In this document: one piece after another, positions 11,945 to 21,751 of the stretch | Layout: every line of letters begins with the position of its first letter | Position numbering within the stretch: position 1 is the stretch's first letter | Assembly: GCA_000507305.1 (NCBI GenBank) | Contig: DF239784.1 | Location: 1 to 64,000, forward strand | Reading direction: 5' to 3' | Length of the DNA stretch: 64,000 nucleotides | From: Breviolum minutum Mf 1.05b.01 | Lineage: Eukaryota > Sar > Dinophyceae > Suessiales > Symbiodiniaceae | Made by a program: the position numbers and the translations under genes | Notes under the pieces: model-generated | What the model saw: the letters and a program-made list of their open reading frames with translations, nothing else | What the model was told of the DNA's origin: nothing | Databases searched by the model: none

Positions 11945-12170
11945 TGCCCCCGCCTCGAATCTCAGCGTCACGGAGTTGACATCTATTCCCATCACCTCTG
12001 CAAATCCCTTGATCATCGCACCAGTCAAGGTGGCATTGTCGATGATGTCCGCTGGATCGTCCACTGTGAGCGTCAAGGTAACTTCAATCACCGTCGCTTC
12101 CTCAGTCGTCGCTGTGGCGTCCACAGTCGTGGTCGTAGGCTCCACAGACATTGTCGTAGCATCCCCACCT
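11945..12170 (-). CDS. Exon: Thr-rich linker plus about 60-residue extracellular domain
   Basis: The minus-strand frame begins with a Thr-rich linker (VEPTTTTVDATATTEE), then an alternating hydrophobic strand (VIEVTLTLTV) and a helix-forming part (LTGAMIKGFAEVMGIDVNSV). The pattern of a beta-strand, an 'adds/loses residues' helix, and a Gly-Ile/Val-x-x-x-x-V strand is shared by many repeated domains in dinoflagellate extracellular proteins, as I remember them. The donor is not resolved: the frame stays open to a TGA at about 11930, but the acceptor at 11802 joins sensibly if the exon ends just after the SVTL segment, perhaps at a non-GT donor. Confidence 0.5.
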
Positions 12171-12184
12171 CGGATCCGAGGATC

Positions 12185-12290
12185 TCTGGAGTTAGTAAAT
12201 GGTTGAGAATCATGGTTAGTAAGTCCCGCCTAAGTAGGGCTTGAAGCCCTTAACTAACCACTTACTAACTGGGGATCCTCCAAGGAGGTG
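12185..12290. mobile_element. GGATCCTCC-ended MITE-like element
   Basis: Inverted ends: CCGAGGATCTCTGGAGTTAGTAAA on one side and TTACTAACTGGGGATCCTCCAAGG on the other. It is related to 36741-36884 and lies in an apparent intron of the minus-strand surface-protein gene. Confidence 0.55.
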
Positions 12291-12649
12291 GCCCTACCGG
12301 CGTCGTCAGAGGCATTTTGGTGGCAGGCGCAGCGTTTGGTGAAATTTGAGCAGACAGGCAGAGCGCGAAACGTTGCAATTTTCAATGCAAAATGCGTTGC
12401 CGAGGGGGGAAAACTAAGCTCGGCGAACCGGCGGGTCCAGTTTTGCAATTTCATGCTCGGATCATGGTCGGAACCAGCCGTGCACTGCAAATGACGCTTC
12501 AACCGTTTTCGGCAAATTTCTCTTAGATTTTGGCGTGCAATTTTGCTTGGCAGGCGCAGTATTTGGTGATGTTCGAGGATGACTTCTGTTGCTCCGCGCA
12601 TTGTAAATGACGTTTCATTTTCAACGAGGATCAATCATGAATGTTACTT

Positions 12650-12905
12650 TGTAGCACAGAGTAGTACTGTACTGGAGTAGTACTTTGTATTACAGAGTAA
12701 TAGTGGAGTAGTACTTTGTATTACAGAGTAGAAGTGGAGTAGTACTTTGTAGTACAGAGTAGTACTTTGTAGTACGGATTGGAAGTACTGGACTGGTTCT
12801 TTGTAGTGCAGAGCAGTACTGGAGTAGTGCTTCGTAGTAAGGAGTAGGAGGTAATTTGTAACGGGGAAGTACTTCGTAGTACTTTGCAGCACGGAGTCGT
12901 ACTGT
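12650..12905. repeat. Irregular tandem repeat of GTAGTACTTTGTAGTACAGA-like units
   Basis: Units of roughly 20-45 bp built from AGTACTTTGTA and ACAGAGTAGTA motifs repeat imperfectly for about 250 bp. The long minus-strand frames across it are a by-product of the repeat. Confidence 0.75.
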
Positions 12906-13439
12906 GCTTATTTGGTGCGTAGGAAGAGTCGCATGTCATTGCGGACTGCGACCTGCCACAGCTGGGTAGAGACTTACGTTATCTAGAACTTGCTGTTGCA
13001 CGCACTTGCGTGCTGTGACAAAGCCAACAGATGCCAACTTTGCTAGAGTCATCAGAAAAACGTTCAATCAATCAAGGTTGTCACAAACGATTCTATAGGC
13101 AAAGTGCTTCTTTGATTTCTTTGCCTTATAGTTCTTTTCCCTTTTGAAACTTCCGCACCCGGCTTGCCCGGCTCTACTTGTATGATATATGCCAACAATC
13201 TTCTGAAAACCGTGCAACGAAACGCAAGAAAAGGCGTGGAATGCTGGGTCTTTAGCACGGTCCTTTCAGGGTGTTGGACTGCGGGGCAGGGACTCGCTTT
13301 GATCCCCCCTTGAAAAATTTCCCCCCCGTCTGAAAAAGATGTATGTGATCCAAATCAAATGATGCTTCTGGGTCCAAACGCCTGCTGGATCCGAACCACT
13401 AAGCGTACAACCTTGTGATGTTTGCGTGAAATCTGGAAT

Positions 13440-14525
13440 TAAGACCAAGTGCCGGAAGCCGTCGTCATGCCTAAAGACGTCGTGATCGTCGTGCCTTCCG
13501 TGAGGGACAAAGAAGTCGTAGTCGCGCCTAAGGAAGGCTTTCCAAGTGGGTCTGAACATGAGGCTGGGTTTGAACATGGGTGTTTCCAAATAATATGGAT
13601 ACCCCAAAATGGATGGTTTATATAATGGAAAACCCTATTAAAAATGGATGATTTGGGGGGAGTTTTCCCCCCTATTTTCGGTTCAACATCCACATTGACT
13701 CTTTGGCTGGATATTGGAAGACTTGATGAACAATTTACATGATGCAGCCGCCATTGATGAATGAATTGGCGCGGGTCGGGAAAGCCATTGAATGATCTTC
13801 CGTTTCATGGAATAAAAAGAACACAGGAAAGTCAAACGAACTTCGTGAACTTCTTGAACATCTGAAAGACTGAGTATATCTGAGTATTGTAGTGATCATG
13901 CTGCCTGTGCCCGAGCAAGTGGTTCTGCGGTGTTGCCTAAACAAATATATACTTTCGCCATGTTCGCAAAAATATTTCCCCACGAGCTCATCACTACTTG
14001 GGTGTTTCCAAAAATAGGGATACTCCAAAATGGATGGTGAAAATAATGGAAAATCCTATGAAAAAATGGATGATTTGGGGGGAAACCCCACTATTTTCGG
14101 AAACATCACTACTTATTTCCCAACAGTCATTGGAAAATGATTCGTGACGAATCCTGGCGCCACTCCACCCAGCCATGACGGAGAAAAACTCCCGTGTCGC
14201 CGACATCGGGGGTTCTGCACTGAGCGCCGAACTCGTGGAAATGACCGTTGATGTGCCCGTAATGCTGCCTGGGAGACACTGGAGGGTTAAGAAACACATA
14301 GAAAAACAATGAAAAACACTAGGCGCTTGGTTCCATGACTCTTGACTTGCTTGTTTAGAAGTTGAAGAATTGCAAAAGAATTGCTCTCACACTTGTCCCA
14401 ACAAATGAACAATGAACCTTCGACGCTCCCATCCTATAAATGGCTAAGTGCCGCGCTGGTGAAAGTCGTTGTAATAGACGAACTTGTTGATGTCGTGCCA
14501 GTGGTGGTGTTCGTCATTGTGCCTC
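13440..14525 (-). CDS. Thr/Ser-rich short exons of a mucin-like extracellular protein
   Basis: Minus-strand frames carry short Thr/Ser-rich blocks: 14525-14447 (TNTTTGTTSTSSSITTTFTS), about 14277-14180 (SITGTSTVISTSSALS), about 13935-13870 (TTCSGTGSMITTI) and 13540-13440 (ATTTSLSLTEGTTITTS). They lie between the beta-propeller exons upstream and the surface-domain and GPI exons downstream, all on the minus strand. The propeller frame itself ends in a Thr/Ser run (PTTTSTSSTAA). I infer one gene with a mucin-like stalk. Two inverted-repeat elements (13999-14101 and 13572-13690) lie between blocks. Individual exon limits are not resolved, and some blocks may be chance frames. Confidence 0.4.
13572..13690. 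mobile_element. GGGTGTTTCC...CTATTTTCGG element, copy 1
   Basis: It runs GGGTGTTTCCAAATAATATG ... CCCCTATTTTC and is bordered by an imperfect 10-11-bp direct repeat (GGTTTGAACAT / GGTTCAACAT). The internal motif AAATGGATGGTTTATATAAT is shared with copies at 13999, 46377 and 50371. Confidence 0.7.
13999..14101. mobile_element. GGGTGTTTCC...CTATTTTCGGAAA element, copy 2, with 11-bp direct repeat
   Basis: GGGTGTTTCCAAAAATAGGG ... CCACTATTTTCGGAAA, flanked by the perfect 11-bp direct repeat CATCACTACTT. Taking out the element and one repeat copy leaves an uninterrupted minus-strand frame, so the insertion went into an open frame, whether or not that frame is coding. Confidence 0.8.
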
Positions 14526-14764
14526 AGCGAATCCACAAGATCTTGGACGATGGATCAATCAAGATTCTTTTCTATCCCGAGGAAAAAAAACATAGTGCAG
14601 CATAAAAGCGCTGGGGTACCATCTTCTATTGTTAAACTCAGAACTGCATGAGACATTCTGTTGCATATGGTCGGAACTATAACGCTACTGAATTACCGTT
14701 ACGGCCGAGTGAAGGCCGGTCGGGTCATGAGCGTATTCCATCTGTGGCGACAAAAGCGTATAGG

Positions 14765-16168
14765 CTAAGATCTTCGAAACACCCACAATTCCTGCCCAAA
14801 TTCATCCAGTGCTGCTGTGCTGCTGGTGCTAGTCGTGGTGGGCCAACCCTTATGAAAAACCCCGACGTCACCATAAGATCCGATTAATGAGCCCGTCTCG
14901 ATCGCCACAACAAGGGAGCCATCGGATGTAACCTCGATGTCAGACCACCAGGCTCGATCACTTCCAGACACCGACTCCTTTTGCCAAGTGCTGCCACCAT
15001 CAAAGCTACTCCAAATGATGGTGGAGGGAAATTCACACCTAGTTGGTGGTTGAACCAACCCATTTGAAAAAAGATGCGAACCGTCAAATTGGGGCAACAA
15101 TCTTCCCCAAATAGGGGTGAAAATTCCAAAAATAGTTGAGTTGCCACCACCAAGACACGTATATCCACCTCCACTGCACTCCATGTCTGCCAACACGTAG
15201 ATGGTGCTGCCATCATCTGACATGGCCATATCGATCCATGGACTTACGCCCGTGGGCCTTGTCCAGGTGGCACCAGAATCAAGGCTGATGTAGCCAGCAG
15301 TCTCAGCAGCATGGTTCCCATTATCCCCAAGGAAAAGCGGAGTGTTTGACACCAAAATCTTGGATCCGTCTTTGGACACCAGGACCTTCTTCCAAATGTT
15401 ATCGTTCCTACTGCCACTAGTGCTCGCACTGAAGGTGGAGCCACCATCTGAACTGACCATGACCTCGAAACCATTTGCAATCGCCGCAATTGTCTGTCCA
15501 TCTGCAGACATGCTGCAATCATGAGGCCGGAAGTACGACCCCGGCGAAGTCAACTCAGTCCAAGTGGAGCCAGAATCATGGCTCACAGCCAGACCGCTGG
15601 AAGCAGACGATTTTCCACAAATCAGAATTTTGGATCCATCTGGGGACATGGTCACGCTTGTTGGCTCTATCGATAGGCTTGTTAGACTTTCAGCCTTCGC
15701 CCAGGTCACTCCAGCATCTGAGCTTAGCCAGGCATCTACGTCTCCAAGCGCTACTACTTTGGTGCCATCTGCTGACATCCCCAAAGTCGTTTCAAATTCG
15801 CCAACATTCTGGGCAACCATGTTGGGTGGAGTGATGGTCACCGGGCTGAGTGTCCAGAGAGAATCTGCATCATTCAGGAGGTAATACCTAGTTGGTGGTT
15901 GAACTCACCAAGCCATTGGAAAAATATGCGAACCGTCAAATTGGGTTAACCTTCCCCAATTTTTGGGGGAAAATAAAAAATAGTTGAGTTGGAAACCACC
16001 ACCCAGATACCCTTCATCTTGAGACCTGAGGATGATCTTGGATGCATCCGAAGACATTGCCAGCTCTCTCTTAGGCGAATCCTGGTTGGATCGGTGTTTC
16101 ACTGCGGTCCACTGGGCACAGGTGGCACCCAAAAATGACACCAAGAGGGACGCAAACAACAGCGACAT
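14765..16168 (-). CDS. Secreted Asp-box (BNR) beta-propeller protein with two transposon-derived introns
   Basis: ATG at 16168-16166 opens a signal peptide (MSLLFASLLVSFLGATCAQW). Removing the introns 16010-15888 and 15158-15039 gives one frame to TAG at 14765-14767. It holds five S-x-D-x-G-x-T-W Asp-boxes (SSDAGVTW, SHDSGSTW, SSDGGSTF, SLDSGATW, SFDGGSTW) alternating with strands such as MSPDGSKILI and MSADGTKVVA, typical of sialidase, sortilin or Ycf48-type propellers. No sialidase catalytic Arg triad or FRIP motif is evident, so a binding role outside the cell is more likely than catalysis. The first intron contains an in-frame stop, so splicing is required there; the second has none. The frame ends in PTTTSTSSTAA, so the true last exon may splice onward to the Thr-rich exons at 14.5 kb. 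An upstream ATG at 16285 is possible but would bury the signal peptide. Confidence 0.85.
15039..15158 (-). mobile_element. Introner: CTAG-ended element forming intron 2 of the beta-propeller gene
   Basis: A 116-bp element (15039-15154) flanked by ACAC (15035-15038 and 15155-15158). Read on the minus strand, the predicted intron starts with the duplicated GTGT (GT donor) and ends ACCAACTAG (AG acceptor), 120 bp in all. The exons join as GGATATAC|GTGTGAATTT, keeping the Asp-box frame. The 120-bp insert has no stop codon in the gene frame, so retention would add 40 residues. Confidence 0.88.
15888..16010 (-). mobile_element. Introner: CTAG-ended element forming intron 1 of the beta-propeller gene
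   Basis: A 119-bp element (15888-16006) flanked by ATAC (15884-15887 and 16007-16010). On the minus strand the predicted intron is 123 bp, from GTATCTGGGTGGTGG to CCACCAACTAG. The exons join as GATGAAGG|GTATTACCTC. An in-frame TGA lies inside, so the signal-peptide exon reaches the propeller only if this element is spliced out. Confidence 0.9.
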
Positions 16169-18150
16169 GGGCGGCGAATTTTCAACAGGTGTGCGGGGGC
16201 CTTTGACTGAGCAGTCTGAGCTGATGGGCTGATTGGGATCTTCACTCATCAATTTGACCCATGATGGAAATATTGCATACAGCACACCCTCAACATCTTC
16301 AACATATCACCTGACAAATAGATCAAATAGGTACCGGTGGAAGTGTGTTTTCTTAAATATTCAAAAAAGCCTCCTCTTCCAGGAGAACGGTTATCTCATT
16401 TTCAGCCAACCCTCTACGACTCCCCTCCAACCGCCTCAACGGCCCTCAAAGGGTGGACTCTCCGCTGAAAGGAAGGCACCAGGCCCCTGCGTTGGGGAAA
16501 TCTGCGTTGGGATTATCAGAAGTTTTTTCCGTTGGGAATTTTTTGGATGTCAAACTTCGATCTTTTTTTTTTCCCTTCAAAAACAAAACAAAAAAAAAGG
16601 TGTGGGACACTTTGCCGGCAAAAACGCAGCTTTTGGCTTCAAAAGAACCCAGGTTGATTCTCCAGCAAACTGCCAATTCAACAAGGCCAAAATTTGAATG
16701 GGGGGGATGGAAGCTGAAACTCGAAAACTTCGCGGTGTTCCCGGAACAAGGACCCGGTAGTCAGGCACCAGGCACCAGGAAAATGCATCCAGCCGAAAAA
16801 CAAAAGAGCGGATGGTACATCCTAGAAATTGACACTATGGATACTCAAAACCGACTGGTCATGGAAAAGGTATGTCCTTGATGAAAAATTCTGAGAATCC
16901 ACGTGAGCGTTAGAAAAATCCCACAAAGATGTTATTTGTTTTTTCACAAAAAGAGCGTGGGCCGTTGGTGAGTTTTTGTTTCACCACAAGAAACAACTAC
17001 AGTTGAACAAACCAAAATCCTGTCCCCACAACCGAGGCAACCTTTTCCCTCCCGTTGGCTTAGCTCCGTTTCTTCGTCCGTTGGGCTGGCTTAGCTCAGA
17101 GCCTGGAGGATCCGTTCAGGGCACCAGGTCTTCAAAGATCATCCCATGGAAAGGCCATATAAAGCATGGTTATTATCCACTTATAAAAGTCCTGGGATGA
17201 TCCTCCGAGTATTCACAAGATGTTCAGCATTTCAAGATATTTCAGGTGTGTGAGCTGCTCGCTTAGGGAAGTTTTCCTTTTGCTTTGGCAGGGTCTGCTT
17301 GCAGGGTCTGCCACGGGTAAAAATGCGACGGCTAACCATATGTGAGGAAACCTTGTAGGAACTGTAATGCTTCAAAACTCCTCCCGAAAATCCGAGACTT
17401 TTGAAGGAAAAGATACACACATATGCAAGATTTGAAGGTTCATGTTTTTGTTCGTAAAAAAAACAATACCATCATGGCCCAACATATTTTGTCATATGAT
17501 TGGAAGACTCAGGCGATAGTCACTATGCATGGTCTGTGGGCTTCGAACTAAAACATCAACCTGAAGTAAGGCCGTTTATGGAAGACATTCCGCAGTCCCT
17601 TTTCTGAACCGCCGCGATATACATCATAAACACCGGTTTGGTCAGGTAAACCAGGGTGACCTTTCCATTCATTTGTCATGATACGCACCCCAACTTAAGG
17701 GATTATTCACCATCATCTTTCCTGAAAAATCAGGCCTTCAAACCCCTGGCTATATTTCTTGGGCTAAAACACCGGATTTTTCGAACTCCACAGGCCCACC
17801 GCCTTGCGTAGAAAAGGTGAACCTTTGTGCAAGTCCTCCTAACATCCACAGCGATACAGGGGGGATACAAACGTTGAAACCGGGTGGAACAACTCCAGCG
17901 AGATATCAACAGCTGAGGGACAGGTAGCTGAAATCCAATTCCCTGGGCTTCCACCACCATAAAAATAATGGTTGACCCAATTTCGATGAATTAAACCCTT
18001 AGGGTTCAGCAATGGTGGTTATGTTAACACCCGTTGTTTTAATGGTGGTTGAAATCTTAGGGAATTCTTTACTGGGTCTTATATTTTTCCAGGTTGGCCT
18101 TGAAAATTTTCAGCCAACAGTAGGATGGCTCATCTCTTGGATCCAGGGAT
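16169..18150. other. Region upstream of the beta-propeller gene, no supported gene
   Basis: A 142-codon + strand frame (16453-16881) shows no domain, and its composition follows the surrounding A/T tracts. A GGATC-ended inverted repeat lies at 17105-17206 (GAGGATCCGTTCAGG ... CCTGGGATGATCCTCC). The rest is repeat debris without clear boundaries. Confidence 0.45.
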
Positions 18151-19353
18151 TTGTTTTATACAAGGTTTTAGCACCATCCAAACACTGGCTTGGCCGGGGG
18201 GATTTCGAAAAACCATCAACAGGTAGGTTTTTTCCATACTTTATGCCATTTTCCATCATGACAAACAGCTGTTTTTTTTTTTTTCCGGGTCCACCAAGAA
18301 GCGACAAATTGGGGTGTGTGATGACATCCTGGAAGTCGTTGTTACCACCATTTGTCCCTAAAAGTCGGTGGTTTTTTCCGCCTCCTTTTGGATGCTGAAA
18401 AAAACCCAGGACTTCCAGGGTGTAGACTTTGAATTTAGGGTCATTTTGGGGAGGTATCCAATCTAATTTTCATACCTACCAGGTGATGAAAAGGCACGCA
18501 AAAAACGTCATCATCCCCAGAAAAAAGGTCACGCAAATTGCCCCAGAATTGCCAAAAGGTATCTACTTGGCCCAGTTGGCCCACTGACCTGTGTGGAGTT
18601 CACCCTGCAAAAAGCGACGAAAAACCAGGACTTTTGAGAGATCTTGCAATTCTAAGATTCGGCTATCTTTTTTTGTTGTGACGATTGACAGATTTTTTTG
18701 CCCAAATTTTGTACCGTAAAAAAAATCAGTTCAAACATAGAAATTCCATGTAAACATTCCATTGACGCCGACAATGGTGATGGGTTAAATGATGCAAGGG
18801 ATGCAAAGGGGTGTTCACATGAAGTGATCGAATTCAATAATATCTTCCAGTTGACCAATGTCAAAAGTCAAAACCCTTGTGACATTCGATTTTAACCTAA
18901 TTGGTTCATGGGATCCTTATTTCATGGCTTATGATAATCCCTATTTAAGTGGGTAGTTTTGCATCCCCTGTGTAGAACAAATAACCAACGGGCCCTTTAT
19001 CACTGCTCATTTGGCATGCGGCTAAAAAAGCCACCTCCTCAGATGGAATCTGGGTGATGGTGATGGGGAATACCTTAGCAAGTAAGTCCCCTTTAGTAGG
19101 GCAAACAAAAATCACCTCATGTAATGAACGATGGTTACTTAGGACAAACCATACCAAGTACTGAACCACCAAAATGTAATACCTAATTCACCACCAAAAC
19201 TTCAACTTTTTTTGACCCCATAAGATTGAGACTTCCGTTTTTTTTCCACCATGAAAAAATCTGAAGGTTTTGGCTTTTCGGCATCACAAATCGAGTGATT
19301 TTGTACATGGAATTGTCGCTTCGCCAATCTTCCCTAACCTTGAAGGAGAATAG
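18150..19353. other. Repeat debris with no supported gene
   Basis: At about 18154-18222 is a right-half fragment of the TACTGTTGATGG family (TTTTAGCACCATCC ... ACCATCAACAGG). At 18908-19013 is a worn copy of the GGATCCTTAT...CCAGGG..TTGCTCA family. Nothing coding is recognised. Confidence 0.45.
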
Positions 19354-19477
19354 TACTGTTGATGGTTAAATTCCAAGGCCAACCACTGTTTGGATGTTTT
19401 TGGAGCCTTGCAAATAATGGGATTTCAACTACTGTCCCTCAACTGGTTTTCTCGCCGGATTTCAGCCATCAACAGTA
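19354..19477. mobile_element. TACTGTTGATGG inverted-repeat element
   Basis: 124 bp with perfect 12-bp ends TACTGTTGATGG ... CCATCAACAGTA. The terminal TA may be a 2-bp target duplication. Confidence 0.75.
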
Positions 19478-19479
19478 TC

Positions 19480-21008
19480 ACATTCATTTCTTTTGGGAAT
19501 TCTTTGGAACATAAATTAAGTGTACATCATCGGACACCATCTTTATCTATGGGCAAAACTTACAAGTAATTACACCCCCAAAAACGAACACCACAATGGA
19601 CAATTCCATTTGTTTGAAGATGCAGCTCCTATAAATCATGGTGTTTTTCCATTGTCATTTCAAATTTCGGGGGTGTAAACCATCTTAATAATCAAATTGA
19701 TTCATCTGAATAAACACCTTCCAAAAAGGCACCAAACAACCTGTTGTTAAAAAGGTCCCTGTTTTTTCTTTTGCTCTGAGCTGCCCCTCATTTTTTCAAA
19801 ATTTCGATCCCAAAAACCCAAAATATCAAAATACACCCCCATCCTGGAAGATTAACGGCTGGAACCTACAGCCATCACCCATTTAGAAAGGACAATGATC
19901 TGAACCAAACCTCCATGATTCTGTTCCAGCCCTCAATCTTCAGGGGTGTATCAAAAATGATGAGCCGAAATTTGAACATGTACTTTTTTCCCAGAAACTA
20001 ACAGTTCGCACCTGAAATGGGGGATCCGATTTAAGGACATTTCATCCCAACCATCAATTTTTCAGGAGCTATGTTACTTTCAGGGAAACCTTCATTTCCA
20101 TCAATTAACGAAACCCCTAAAACAGGACCAGCAGAATTGCCCTCGCCTCACTTCCCATTCGCGTGGCATCCACGGCGGAAGAAGATCCTCTCCTTAGGTG
20201 GGATGTCATGGGCAAAGTTTGAGGTAACATGGAGCCCTTTGATAAATTAACATATCCCAGTAAACGGGAGTTTAGGAAAATCATGGACTCAAAGGTACCT
20301 GAAAAGGAGGGGATATGTGATATATACCCTGCAGCCAGGAAGCTAATTGAAAAATGGATGAGCTAACATATCCCACCAAACGGGAAAAGGAAAATCATCT
20401 TCAAGGGTACCTTTGGGAGGGGATATGTGATCGCTCCCTGCAGAAAATGTCCAAGTTCCCCCTTTTTTTCAGGGGCACATGAAAACACATACCTCTACTC
20501 AGAAGTCGAAAATAAAACTTAAAGGCAAACAAGAGTTGAAGCCCATGTTTCAAAGGCTCAAAGGCGATATTTCGTTCATGTCTCTGGGTACTCAATGATG
20601 GGTAGGTACACCCATTCTGGTTCTCATGAAACCATTGAAACATCTGCTTTCGTGCTACCAGTACCTGAAGTTCTAGTTGGTGAACTCATGGTGAACTCTG
20701 GCATGTGTCTGGACAGAATCATAAAAACGTGCCTGCTTTAAGGAATACCTGGGTGGTGGTTTCAACCCCCCATCCGAAAAATATTAGTGAGATTGGACAT
20801 CTTCCCTAAATAGGGGTGAACATACAAATATTGGAAACCACCACCTCGTTTAAGACTCCACTTTAGGAAACCCGTGGAATCTTTTTTCCAACGGAATCTT
20901 AGCTCCCTTACCATGCCAGCAAATCTGGATCGATGGGAAGTTTGTAGAAGTCCTGGCAAGCCACAGGATCCGTGGAAGTTCCACCATCAATCTACTTGGA
21001 GGATGGGC
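19480..21008 (+). repeat. Segmental duplication, copy 2 (partner 7191-9465)
   Basis: Collinear with copy 1 as listed there. It contains the second ACACCCC-ended element (19568-19680), two AACTAACATATCCC elements (20248-20327 and 20354-20429) and a CTAG-family copy (20749-20848). The last junction, near 20848, replaces about 600 bp found in copy 1. Confidence 0.75.
20749..20848. mobile_element. CTAG-family element, right target duplication lost
   Basis: The left side, AATAC then CTGGGTGGTGGTTTC, is the same as the copy at 8635. The right end reads CCACCACCTCG and the flanking ATAC is missing, so the copy was damaged after the segment duplicated. Confidence 0.65.
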
Positions 21009-21493
21009 CCTAACCTCGGTACGGTGGAGGATGAGCCATGTTTTTACTTAAACTAATCCGGAGCCTTAGGGGACAAACCGACCACGGCCCTGGGCTTAAA
21101 AAAGCCACTTCTGGAAGGGCCACGTTTTTTCACCCAAAATCGCGGGTTACCCCCGGTTGTCGTTGTGAGAAGTTGCTCACAAAATCTGAAACTTCACATA
21201 ACCTAAATTTCTCTATCATTTTGGTCACCTGCCCCCCCAAAAAATTATGGTCTGCCACACCCGCTCTCAAAACACAAATCCCCAGGTGACTGCTAGCGGC
21301 GACCGCCTCCAAGAAGGCTAATTGATATTGGTTCAAAGGATGAGCCTCAACAAATGCCATGAGCCAACGGAAGGAGGACCATCCCAGGAACCATCATCTA
21401 AAACGGACATGTACGGGGTACAGTCCTTTCATGGGACAACCCTATCAACTTTGGACATGTTTTCGCAAGGGGTTGGCAACCCGTTTTCTTACT

Positions 21494-21690
21494 TGGAGGA
21501 TGGATCATCCCAGGATGAGTCGTAAGTGGCAAATTAACGATGGGTTGTTTTTGTCCACCAAGGATCGGGTTGGATTGGCCGAGCTCCATGGCTCCTCTGG
21601 GATGATCCTCCAAGCATTTGGGGACTTATTAACGGGCCATGGGCCAACAAAAAACCCACTTGAAACGAGTCCTGGGATGATCCTCCACCT
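21494..21690. mobile_element. GGATGATCC-ended repeat cluster
   Basis: ACTTGGAGGATGGATCATCC at the left and two right-type ends (TGGGATGATCCTCCAAGC at about 21599-21616 and CCTGGGATGATCCTCC at about 21671) show one element followed by a second partial copy. Confidence 0.5.
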
Positions 21691-21751
21691 AAAAAGTACG
21701 TAGTTCAAAACCCTGACATGAACCCTGAGTCATTCTGATTGGTGAAAATGG

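Noticed and set aside
12644-12939. Ser/Thr/Tyr-rich minus-strand frames
   Set aside because: They are produced by the AGTACTTTGTA tandem repeat.
13999-14101. GGGTGTTTCC element as a third introner
   Set aside because: No GT...AG boundary choice removes the element cleanly: the natural cut leaves either a missing AG or an in-frame stop. It may lie in a larger intron instead.
16453-16881. 142-codon + strand frame
   Set aside because: It includes poly-A/T derived Lys/Phe runs, overlaps competing frames of similar length and has no domain.
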